In this document: positions 54,580 to 64,000 of the stretch, piece after piece
Layout of the letters: each line of letters starts with the position of its first letter
Numbering within the stretch: position 1 is the stretch's first letter
Assembly: GCA_014529385.2 (NCBI GenBank)
Contig: CM043949.1
Coordinates: 147,231,850-147,295,849 of the forward strand
DNA length: 64,000 bases
Source of the DNA: Adiantum capillus-veneris
Taxonomy: Eukaryota; Streptophyta; Polypodiopsida; Polypodiales; Pteridaceae
Reading direction: 5' to 3'
Made by a program: the position numbers and the translations under genes
The notes under the pieces: model-generated
Database searches by the model: none
Told to the model about the DNA's origin: nothing
What the model saw: only the letters and a program-made list of their open reading frames with translations

Positions 54580-54788
54580 ACCAAGAGGATTTGTACACAC
54601 AATTAATCCCAATCACTAGACAAAATATATATATTATGGTAAGCACAAAACTACAATTCCAAAGATCAATTCGTAGCCTATTTGGTCAGCCAAGATTGAA
54701 TGCCATTAACTCATCCATTAACCCTTTCATATTACCCATGATACGATATGACCATAGCCTTGATTTTTTCATCTTCGTATTGTTTTGA
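54576..54788 (+). CDS. LTR-encoded small protein B (70 aa)
   Basis: ATG overlaps the stop of protein A. 70 codons to TGA. At the 21 residues it shares with A, 13 use different synonymous codons (for example CTC/TTG for Leu, AGG/AGA for Arg, TCT/AGC for Ser), so similarity is stronger at protein than at DNA level. The frame is open in the 3' LTR copy (62575-62787), with three changes. It ends in a hydrophobic run. No family recognised. Confidence 0.6.
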   Translation: MNQEDLYTQLIPITRQNIYIMVSTKLQFQRSIRSLFGQPRLNAINSSINPFILPMIRYDHSLDFFIFVLF

Positions 54789-54995
54789 CATTCTCTTTTG
54801 TGTTCTTTTTTTGTGTGTGTGAGTGCAAGAGAGAAAGAATGAGTGTTCTTTGATTGCACTTCTTTCCAAACCCTAGTCTTCATGGCATCTATGGTTTAAC
54901 TCCTTCATATAGTTTTTGTTGAGTTCTCTCACAAACTCTCACAGCCATAAGCCCGGTGCTTTCCTGGAAAAACTGCATATTTCTCGACATATTTT

Positions 54996-55010
54996 TGGTG
55001 AACCCGACGC
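54996..55010 (+). other. Candidate primer-binding site
   Basis: TGGTGAACCCGACGC, six bases after the LTR end. It begins TGG as required to pair with a tRNA CCA end, but I could not assign the tRNA with confidence. Confidence 0.5.
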
Positions 55011-55042
55011 GAAACTTCCAGGGTGAGAGTTCGTGAGTAACC

Positions 55043-55633
55043 ATGGGTGATGATGTTGAGCAACAGTGCAAATGCTAATGTTTCAAAGCATTTGCAATGT
55101 TCATGCAACAACAACATGCTACTGAAAGAAGGGAGATTTCAGCAACGAAGGCCATACAAGCGATCGTCAATAGAATGGATCAGTTCAATGGCAAAGATGT
55201 AACCAAGTACTTACGCGAGTATGTGAAGGAGATGGAGCTGCATCGCGTGTCAGAAGGTGAGATGATTCAAAGCTTTGAGCTAGTTGTTGCTACAGAAATT
55301 AGGGAGCATGTTAGGGCAATTAAAGATGGGCATGGGAGAAATTGGGAAGAACTCAAAGTAGCTTTAAAGGAGGAATATTTCATGGAGGACTCGGAGAGAG
55401 TGACCAAAAGGACATTCTTAGAATGGGTAGTCAAGCCAAAGCAAGGACTATCAATAACAGAGCTACTTAGGGAATTTGAGCGGCGCTATGCACAACTCAC
55501 TAGGACAGAAAGGGCCACACTAGATGCAGAGAAGACAGATCTTTTCTTACAAGCTGCAGGTAAACAGTTTCAAGAAAATTTGGAGCTTCTTCTTGAAGAT
55601 AAAGATGCTGAGCAAGGACTAAAGACCGACTAG
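55043..55633 (+). pseudogene. Gag N-terminal part
   Basis: The ATG at 55043 (CCATGGG context, MGDDVEQQCKC) is in frame with the long frame that resumes at 55079, so a TAA at 55076-55078 is a point mutation. MDQFNGKDVTKYLREYVKEMEL starts the capsid-like region, and ELLREFERRYAQLT follows. It ends with a TAG at 55631-55633; the next frame (from 55691) continues in the same phase. Confidence 0.85.
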
Positions 55634-57400
55634 AATGAGGTTGAAGGTGCTGTCTCACTGCTTGCCAAACGACAAAGAAGAAGGGACAAGATGGTAGTAA
55701 ACACTACAAGTCCTTCCACCTCAACTTCTGACAAAATGGTAAAGCCTACTTTTATCGCTCCTAAGTTTGATGAGTCCATGCTAGATGAGCTTGTGAAGGG
55801 AATGCGTGACTTGAAGGTGAAGTTTGCAAAGCTTGAAGAAAAAGACCAACCATCAGGGCCACTTCCTAGGCAAAGACAACAGCCCAAAGAAGGGTTTGTT
55901 AATAGATGTATTTGGTGTGATAGTACAGACCATGTAAGAAGGGATTGTGATGATTTTAGTGATGCTTTGTCAAAAGATGTTGTCTTTTTTAAGGATGGTA
56001 AAATCCACTTAAGAGAGACAGGTCTACCCTTGAGAACTAACTTTGGGAAGGGGGGAATGCAAACCTTAGTTGAAGATATGGCAAATAAGCATGCCACCTC
56101 TTCAGTTGAGGCAGCTACTTATGGAGTAAAAATTGAGCATTTTTGTGATGAAGAGGTGAGTGACCATCATGGTCAAATTTGGCCAAATGTCATGCAATTA
56201 GCTAATAAGGGAAAGCTTACAAATGAGATTCTACATGAAGCAGGTGATTGCATACGTCTAGAAACAGGATGGAATGATCCAGTGGACTCATTGTCAGTGC
56301 ATGCCTACATTACAAAATGCCAACAAAATGAGGCAATTGTAGAAGAGAAGCGCAGACGTGAGAATGCTGATGAAGGACCATCAGAAAGAGCTTCTAGAAC
56401 TGGGGGAAGAAGTGACTCAATTCCTTCTCAAACACCCTCAACAAAAGGAGCATCTCCACCTGAAGTACTCATGGAGGAGTCTACAACAGGAAAGAAGAAA
56501 GAGCCAACAAAAGGTAAGACAAAAGGCCCAACTTATAAACTACAATCTGATATTGAGGTTGCTACAGATTTAAAGAAAGTCTTGGAGGAAAGGATCTTGA
56601 ATAGCAAGATTGAGTTCACTCTGGGAGAAGTTCTTGGCATTGCAAAGCGTGAATTCCACGAGGAGATCATTGACATTATCAAGAGGAAGAGGCAAACCCT
56701 TGCTGAAGTTTCTCGTCCACAGGTTGAAGGGGAAACCTCGAAGACACAAGGGATGCAACTGCAAAATAAGGAGAATGATGGAGCTATGGTAGAATGCTAC
56801 CAATCTAGTCGGAGAGTGAAGCAAGTACATTTCTCAAATGATGATGAAGAAGTTGAAGATATTCCTAGGAGTTACTATTCACGAAGTCATTGGGCAAGGG
56901 CTACTACAGAAACTTTGGTCAAGGTAGGTGATCTTGAAGAGCCATTTGTTGCCTTGATTGACCATGGTTCAGAAATAAACATAATGTCAAAGAGTCTCTA
57001 CAACAAGTGCAAATGGCCGATGGACACAGATCATGGCTGGATGGTAAAAGTGGCAAACAATTCATCCGGTGAATTATATGCAGCATGTCCAGGTGTGAAG
57101 GTGACAATAGGTGATGTAAAGATTGACCAAAACTTCTTTGTTCAGGATACATCTTCATATCATCTCATCCTTGGACAACCCTACATTGTGGGAGTTCGAA
57201 TGGAAACAAAGGTAATGGACGATGGTTCAGCATATGCTAGGATATGTAGTAAAGATGGTAAACGTGCTGTCCAATTTCTCACAGTTTGTGTAAACCATGA
57301 AAGAAATCGTGACAACCTCAGAGAACATCCTCTACCAAAGGTAAGCAAAGAGTTTCATGATCATAGAGAAATGATGGGTTTTTGCCAAGTACCATTGTAA
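55634..57400 (+). CDS. Gag C-terminal part with zinc knuckle and aspartic protease
   Basis: Open from 55634 to a TAA at 57398. The zinc knuckle CIWCDSTDHVRRDC is C-x2-C-x4-H-x4-C (about residue 76 of the 55691 frame). A long charged linker rich in Lys, Glu and Ser follows. The protease has VALIDHGSEINIMS (D-H-G in place of D-S-G or D-T-G) and the second landmark YHLILGQPYI. It ends at the overlap with the polymerase frame, where a G GGT TTT heptamer lies at 57376-57382. Role: particle formation and polyprotein cleavage. Confidence 0.85.
   Translation, partial: NEVEGAVSLLAKRQRRRDKMVVNTTSPSTSTSDKMVKPTFIAPKFDESMLDELVKGMRDLKVKFAKLEEKDQPSGPLPRQRQQPKEGFVNRCIWCDSTDHVRRDCDDFSDALSKDVVFFKDGKIHLRETGLPLRTNFGKGGMQTLVEDMANKHATSSVEAATYGVKIEHFCDEEVSDHHGQIWPNVMQLANKGKLTNEILHEAGDCIRLETGWNDPVDSLSVHAYITKCQQNEAIVEEKRRRENADEGPSERASRTGGRSDSIPSQTPSTKGASPPEVLMEESTTGKKKEPTKGKTKGPTYKLQSDIEVATDLKKVLEERILNSKIEFTLGEVLGIAKREFHEEIIDIIKRKRQTLAEVSRPQVEGETSKTQGMQLQNKENDGAMVECYQSSRRVKQVHFSNDDEEVEDIPRSYYSRSHWARATTETLVKVGDLEEPFVALIDHGSEINIMSKSLYNKCKWPMDTDHGWMVKVANNSSGELYAACPGVKVTIGDVKIDQNFFVQDTSSYHLILGQPYIVGVRMETKVMDDGSAYARICSKDGKRAVQFLTVCVNHERNRDNLREHPLPKVSKEFHDHREMMGFCQVPL
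57376..57382 (+). promoter_or_regulatory. Candidate -1 ribosomal frameshift heptamer
   Basis: G GGT TTT in the zero frame (codons ATG-GGT-TTT), the X-XXY-YYZ pattern. The -1 frame opens only from 57367 and the gag-protease frame ends at 57400, so any shift must occur in this 34-base overlap, which contains the heptamer. A one-base mutation is the alternative. Confidence 0.4.
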
Positions 57401-58581
57401 AGCGGGATTGTAGTGGTACAGAAAGAAAAAGGGTCTCGCCTGATCCCAAAATAGGTGAAACTTTCTCAATGAGCTCCTTGGTAACAAGGAATGGATCAGT
57501 ATGTTTTACAAAACTTGAAGATTTGAAGAGATATGAGAGGCAATATGTGCATAATGTACAAATAGGCATGAAAAAAAGTGGGTTGCTAAAGCCTACTGAA
57601 AATGTTTTGGGTTTGTGTGAACAAGTTTCTTTTGTAGATACTATGGGTGAGCTTGATGCTATAATGAGGTCTAGTTTGCATCTTGAAAATGAAGTTGTGG
57701 AAGTTTGCTCTATGGAAATGTATCAAGTAATAGAAGCCTTTAAAGAAAGCCAAACAGTTGGCCCAGAAGTCCATGTTGAAACTAAATACAAGAGTGTAGC
57801 AAAGAAGGTGAAACTAGTAGCTTCACCCTTACCACCCAACAACAGGGAAAAGATTGAACAGGCTTCTTTACAACCAAGTTTGCGGAATCCTAAAAAGATC
57901 GGGCATACCTTCACAAAAGAGTCTTTTCAAGAGTTGCAGATTGGTTGCGAGGAGTTTCTAACACAGGAGGAGACAAAGTGCTTCAAAGAAATTCTTTCAA
58001 AGCATGGTAAGGCTTTTGCATTTGAGCCACATGAGATAGGATGTGTTGATCCTTATATTGTAGCTCCTATGGTAATTTTCACAATACCTCATGTGCCTTG
58101 GAATCTGCGGCCTATTCCGGTTCCAAAGGCTCATTTGCCAAAGTTAGTAGAGCTACTGAATGAGAAAATCAAAATGGGAATCTTGGAGCCTTCTTGTGCT
58201 CCATACTCAAACAGGTGGTTCACAGTTCCAAAGAAGAATGGTTCTCTACGCTTCATCCAAGATATGCAACCAGTGAACAAGGTGACAATTAGAAATGTAG
58301 GTACAGGTCCAACTGTGGATGAATTTGCAGAGGCGTTTGCAGGGAGGGCAATCTACTCAATGGGGGATCTCTACTCAGGGTATGATCAATTTCAGCTTGC
58401 AATCGAAAGCAGAGACTTGACAACCATGAGGACACCTTTGGGTTTGGTAAGGATGTGTACCTTGCCACAGGGAGCAACCAACTCGGTTGCACATATGATG
58501 AATGGGATGAATAAGGTCTTACGTGACTTTATTCCTCAAATCACAATGTCTTTCATTGATGATTTGCCTATCAAAGGATGA
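57382..58581 (+). pseudogene. Reverse transcriptase
   Basis: About 400 codons in the -1 frame relative to gag-protease. After a long linker come IVAPMVIFTIPHVPWNLRP, GILEPSCAPYSNRWFTVPKKNG, SLRFIQDMQPVNKVTI, SMGDLYSGYDQFQLAI, SRDLTTMRTPLGL and the catalytic FIDDLPIKG. An in-frame TGA (58579-58581) just after the catalytic box separates it from the rest of the polymerase, which continues in the same frame. Confidence 0.9.
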
Positions 58582-59979
58582 GAAGAAAGTGACAAAGATG
58601 AAGCTTTGGATCTCAAGGGATGTCGCAGGTTTGTGGTAAATCACATAAATGATTGTGATAAAATTTTGTCTAGGTTGGAAGAAGTGAATCTTACATTGTC
58701 AGGGAAAAAGTCTATGTTTGGTGTCAAAGAAGTGCTCATTGTGGGGCACATGTGCGGGCCATATGGTAGGAAACCTTGTCCATCAAAGGTAGATGCCATC
58801 CAAAGAATGAAAGAAACATGCACTAGCATCACTGAGGTTAGAAGGTTTCTGGGAGCATGTGTCTTCTATGTTATTTGGATTCCACATTATGCACATGTAG
58901 CTGATCCTCTTTATCAGCTGCTTAGAAAGAATCAAAAGTTTAAATGGACAGAAGCACATGTAAAATCCATGAAAAAGGTAAAGGAGTTACTCCAGTCAGC
59001 AACGACTTTGAGAAAGGTAGACTATGAGTGTCAAAGGCCAGTGATTGTGACAGTAGATACCAGTCCTACAGGGATTGGATGGGCAATAGGGCAAGATGAC
59101 AAAGAAGGACACAGGTATGTGGTAAGATTTGGAGCAAAGGTACTAAGTGCTTGCCAAAGAAACTATCCACAGATAAAGAGAGAGTTATGGGGTATGGTTA
59201 CAGCCTTGAAAAGTGGGAAAGAGTACCTAATTGGTGCATGTGTGGTTGTAGAAACAGATTGTCTACCACTTCTTGGGATGATTACAAGCTGCTCAACACC
59301 AGACATTGCTATGTTGCGGTGGATTGCCTACATTAAGTCCTTAAATCCGGAGTTTAAGCACATTGCAGGTAAAGACAATACAGTGGCAGATATGCTATCA
59401 AGGGCAAGGTATGAAGATGAGTCACAAATGATTGATGAGGGAGATGATGTAGGCACAAAATTCTATTCTATCTCTCATGCCAAAGGTAATAATGTCTGCA
59501 TGACTAATTCGCTTGAATTGTTCTTGAAAGATCTTTATGAAGGTGATTGGATTTCTATTGGAAGGTACTTGAGTACTCTAACAAAACAGGATGATTGGTC
59601 TGAACAAGAATTCAAGAGGATACGCAGGAAAGCATATTGGTACTTTTTAAGGGATGGTTACTTATGGAAGCATCCTAAACAAAAGGGTGCTACACCACAA
59701 CGGGTTATATGTAAAAAAGAGACTCAAGTAAAGCTCATGCAAGAGTTTCATGAGAGTCTATGGGCTGGACACAGGGGTGTGTGGGCAACCTTCTCGATGT
59801 TGAAAGAAAAATACTGGTGGAAGGGTATGTATAAAGATGTATCTCAGTTTGTAGAGTCATGTGTAACTTGTCAAATGTTTTCAAATGTTCAACATCGTGA
59901 TGGATTGCACCCTACATATCCACTAGCCATGCACTATAAATGGGTTGTGGATCTAGTCACGATGCCTTTAGGACTCTAG
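58582..59979 (+). pseudogene. Polymerase thumb, RNase H and integrase N terminus
   Basis: The frame continues with GHMCGPYGRKPCPSKVDAI and VRRFLGACVFYVIWIPHYA. RNase H follows: VTVDTSPTGIGWAI, RELWGMVTALK, ETDCLPLLGM, then HIAGKDNTVADMLSRA. Integrase begins with a complete HHCC finger (HESLWAGHRGVWA...CVTCQM) and the first catalytic Asp in KWVVDLVTM. It ends in an in-frame TAG at 59977-59979; the frame resumes directly. Confidence 0.9.
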
Positions 59980-60926
59980 CAGATGAGATACTTGGTTCTT
60001 GCACGAGAGGACCTAACTAACCAGATTGAAGGAAGAGCATTAAGAGCTAATTCCACAGAAGCTGTGTGCAAATTCCTTCTTGACGAGGTGATTTACCGTT
60101 ATGGTTGTGTGGGAAAAATCACTGCAGATCGAGGTGAACTAGATGCCGAAGAAGCAAGGGAGTTCTTTCTAGATTAGGGATCAAGCTTTCTCTTACTACA
60201 ACTTACAACCCTGAAGGCAATGGAAAGAGTGAAAGAGGGCATCCTCCTATCATCAAAGCTTTGGCCAAGGCTTGCGAAGGAAGAGTTGGTGAGTGGCCAA
60301 AATTGTTACCATATGCTTTATGGGCTGATTGTACAACACATAGCTCAGTAACTGGCTACATGCCTGTGAAGCTAATGCATGGTCAAAAGCCAGTGATGCC
60401 GATTGAGGATACAATTCCCACATGGAATGTACTACCTTGGCAAGAGGGGCTTAGTAGGGAAGATCTCCTTGCACTGCGTATAAGGCAGCTAGAGAGAAGA
60501 CCTGGAGACATTGAAGCTGCAAAAGAACGACTCAAAAATGCAAGGTTGAAAAACAAGGACTATTTTGATAAGCGACATCGACTCAAGAGCAAAGCAATTG
60601 ACAAAGGTGACTGGGTTTTAGTGTATGATAGTAGCCTTGATAACCAGCACACAGTCATGCGTAACTTCTCAAAAAGATGGTTTGGACCCTATGTTGTAAA
60701 GCATGTGCATGAAAATGCTACTTATAGCTTGTCTGAACTAGATGGTACAGAAGTAAAGATTCCCATTGCAGGAAAAAGGATTAAAATGTTTAAGAGAAGA
60801 GGAGACAATGATCTAGAAGATATGGATGAAAAAGAAGAGAAAAACACAGGTGAAGATCAAGGTGAACATGAAGCTCTAGAATCATCCAGTGAAGAAGAAG
60901 ACCAGGAAGATGTACAAGAGGTCTAA
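59980..60926 (+). pseudogene. Integrase core and C terminus
   Basis: 59983-60177 carries the second catalytic Asp in TADRGELDAEEA. A one-base frame change near 60170 follows. The next frame then gives YNPEGNGKSERGH with the catalytic Glu and runs to the end (60261-60926): PYALWADCTTHSSVTGYMP, FDKRHRLKSKAIDKGDWVLV, WFGPYVVKHVHENATYSL and a long acidic tail. No chromodomain is visible, unlike the other gypsy elements here. Confidence 0.88.
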
Positions 60927-60970
60927 TCTTACAAAGAGACAATGTGGCACATACCGGAGGATGTGCAGGT

Positions 60971-60984
60971 TTAGAGGGGCTGGA
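60971..60984 (+). other. Polypurine tract
   Basis: TTAGAGGGGCTGGA next to the 3' LTR start TGTCGTG. Confidence 0.7.
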
Positions 60985-62359
60985 TGTCGTGCTGTGACAC
61001 GTACATAGTGGGAACGCATGCTACAAGATCTATCTTGTATTTTTTTAGATACATAATTATATTTTCTATAGTGTACATATGCATATTTAAGTACAATAAT
61101 AAGCCTTCTATCTCATCCTATTATTTTTCTCAAGGGTAACATATCCTTACTTTACCATCAGAAAATACTATGGGAAAAGCATCAATAGCTCTGCCTCTTT
61201 AACTTGCGGCAAAAAGCATTGATTCTTTATTTCTACTATTTCATTATCATCTCACACCCTAGCTAGATCCTATATCTAGGGTAAACTGCAATATATATAT
61301 ATTCTATGTATTTTTTATACGTTTCTTATATTTCTTTTTAAATAGCCACTAGGAGAGAATCAAATCCTAGTGGGACACTAGGTGGCATGATTTCAAAGAT
61401 ACACTTATTTTAATGCATTATTGCAAGCATGATTACAAAAATTTGTCAAGGAGCAATGTCATGCTTTCATATGGCATGAGGTGTCCTTTGGAATTAAATG
61501 AAAGTCTAGGCTAAGGAGACCACATGAAGACTTTTGCTGCCATAAATGGACCCTATTTTGATGAATTTTTTACACAAGGTTCCAATCCGAATTGGAAAAC
61601 GATTTTAAAATGAAAATCGTAGCTAATGAGCTGAAGTTTTTGCCCATATTTTTACTTTTTCATTTGGAGCCACGGTTGAGGAGATATGATCAAAATAGTG
61701 GACCCCAGTCTGCCCACATCATGCAGGGACAACTCATTTCCAACTTTTCCAATTCCTGTTCACACTGGCTCCTCTCTTCTTGTGTAAACCCTTGTGGGTT
61801 CCCTTCACCTATAAAAGGGGACCTCTTCTTCCTTGGAAAGAACTCAAGCATTCAAGCCATTGATGAGAGGAATTCTTGAGGGAGTGAGTAGTAATGCCTA
61901 ATTGTACTTAGCCCCATTAACATAAGCCCAAGCCTACACTTTCTCCTAGAGGAAGACTAGCCATTCTTGTACGCTATCCTTGGAAGATCAACTCTAATCA
62001 AAGAAGGTGTTGTACTTGGCGTATCAATCAACGTTGAATTCTCCCCTCTTCTTCTCTCTCCCATCAATAATGGTGCCGAAGGGTTTCAAGTAAGATGTGT
62101 TCTACATTGATGTTTTCTTGATTTCTTGTTGTTTTCATTTTCATCTCTAATCCAACATATATATATGTATCCAATCTCATCTCCTTAACCAAACCTATCT
62201 CTCTCATTCTTAGTAATTCATCCTCTCTAGGTTCTCTTTGCTACAGGTACATCTCTCCCCGCAATATCCTTATTGCCTACGGGCAAGAATAGGGCTTGGG
62301 AGGGAAACTTCTCATCTCTTCACTTCTCTCATATCTAAATTTCTCACATACTACCCTAG

Positions 62360-62578
62360 ATGAATAACCCACATGATGATCATTTCTATCGCTTTCACTC
62401 TGTACGATCTATTAGAATTAACGTATGGATTAGCCGTAAAATACACTTTCAACAACGTATAATGTTTCTCTTCGGCCCTGAAAGGCTCAATGAAATACTT
62501 CTATCACCGGATCCCATCATACTACCTCTCATAGACTATAATTTTTCTTTTGATGTAAGCGTAGTTATCTTGCTATGA
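62360..62578 (+). CDS. LTR-encoded small protein A, 3' LTR copy (72 aa)
   Basis: Identical to the 5' LTR copy except V to M in the FQQRI-x-FLFG segment. In an integrated element the 3' LTR copy would be transcribed only if the 3' LTR acts as a promoter or the RNA reads past its R region. Confidence 0.55.
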   Translation: MNNPHDDHFYRFHSVRSIRINVWISRKIHFQQRIMFLFGPERLNEILLSPDPIILPLIDYNFSFDVSVVILL

Positions 62579-62787
62579 ACCAAGAGGATTTGTACACACA
62601 ATTAATCCCAATCACTAGACAAAATATATATATTATGGTAAGCACAAAACTACAATTCCAAAGAACAATTCGTAGCCTATTTGGTCAGCCAAGATTGAAT
62701 GCCATTAACGCATCCATTAACCCTTTCATATTACCCATGATACGATATGACCATAGCCTTGATGTTTTCATCTTCGTATTGTTTTGA
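62575..62787 (+). CDS. LTR-encoded small protein B, 3' LTR copy (70 aa)
   Basis: ATGA overlap with protein A is preserved. Three residue changes against the 5' copy (S to T, S to A, F to V), all leaving the frame open. Confidence 0.55.
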   Translation: MNQEDLYTQLIPITRQNIYIMVSTKLQFQRTIRSLFGQPRLNAINASINPFILPMIRYDHSLDVFIFVLF

Positions 62788-62992
62788 AATTCTCTTTTGT
62801 GTTCTTTCTTTGTGTGTGTGAGTGCAAGAGAGAAAGAGTGAGTCTTCTTTGATTGCACTTCTTTCCAAACCCTAGTCTTCATGGCATCTATGGTTTAACT
62901 CCTTCATATAGTTTTTGTTGAGTTCTCTCACAAACTCTCACAGCCATAAGCCCGGTGCTTTCCTGGCAAGACCGCAAATTTCTCGACAGCGA

Positions 62993-64000
<1,008 letters not shown>

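Larger units (their letters stand above)
52986..54989 (+). repeat. Gypsy 5' LTR (2004 bp)
   Basis: Inverted tips TGTCG/CGACA. TATA box at 53811; two small ORFs at 54361-54788. Confidence 0.95.
52986..62988 (+). mobile_element. Ty3/gypsy element with two 2004-bp LTRs carrying small ORFs
   Basis: LTRs 52986-54989 and 60985-62988 are both exactly 2004 bp, begin TGTCGTG and end CTCGACA, and differ at few positions, so insertion is fairly recent. The flanking duplication is GCGA (52982-52985, 62989-62992). Internal order: gag, zinc knuckle, protease, reverse transcriptase, RNase H, integrase. The polymerase box is FIDDLPIKG and the region SRDLTTMRTPLGL...PQGATN is unlike the other plant elements here and resembles a gypsy group best known from fungi; this comparison is from memory. 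Five breaks make this copy defective. Confidence 0.94.
60985..62988 (+). repeat. Gypsy 3' LTR (2004 bp)
   Basis: Same length as the 5' LTR. TATA box at 61810-61816. Carries the second copies of both small ORFs (62360-62578, 62575-62787). Confidence 0.95.

Noticed and set aside
61592-61879. 95-codon ORF in the 3' LTR upstream of the TATA region
   Set aside because: Opened by a TTG; the 5' LTR copy differs at the start and has no ATG equivalent. It lies upstream of the transcription start and shows no duplication or codon signature like the small ORF pair.

Overview
The window looks like nuclear DNA of a flowering plant, in a gene-poor, transposon-rich region. The evidence is many plant-type Ty1/copia and Ty3/gypsy LTR retrotransposons (several with chromodomains), very long dinucleotide microsatellites, a two-exon plant ASR gene with canonical GT-AG splice sites, and a decayed plant beta-1,3-glucanase copy. 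No rRNA, tRNA, CRISPR array or bacterial gene organisation is visible. The species cannot be named from this sequence.

Layout. 1-1191: unassigned. 1197-6623: a complete but broken copia element on the minus strand with a perfect 5-bp target duplication (CTATA). 8579-18865: a decayed plus-strand chromovirus with LTRs of about 2.4-2.7 kb. 18866-20836: the 3' end of another chromovirus whose LTR also occurs in inverted orientation on the other side of the pol fragment. 21-25 kb: a LINE fragment, two back-to-back perfect palindromes, a possible solo LTR and long CA tracts. 25490-26900: the end of a Tat-like LTR with its primer-binding site, followed by four diverged repeats of about 283 bp, each carrying the same 18-bp palindrome. 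28600-29552: the ASR gene, the only intact host gene seen. 32355-33060: a GH17-X8 glucanase pseudogene. 35833-44336: a minus-strand chromovirus with AAACC duplications and most of its integrase missing. 44.8-48.5 kb: a decayed plus-strand gypsy element. 49.7-64 kb: a nested complex.

The nested complex can be read layer by layer. Two copies of a small non-autonomous LTR unit lie in tandem. They share LTR tips and polypurine tract with the 35.8-44.3 kb chromovirus but have an internal region of only 250-300 bp. The second LTR was then hit by a 1338-bp DNA transposon (TTAA duplications, CACTAGG tips) and by a 10-kb gypsy element with two LTRs of exactly 2004 bp. The first LTR supplies the uninterrupted reference for both insertion sites.

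The most unusual content is in that 10-kb gypsy element. Each LTR carries, downstream of its TATA box, two small ORFs (72 and 70 codons) that overlap by ATGA and encode clearly related proteins. The codon differences between the two are largely synonymous, as expected of selected protein-coding sequence. The element also has a G GGU UUU heptamer exactly where the gag-protease frame passes to the polymerase frame by -1.
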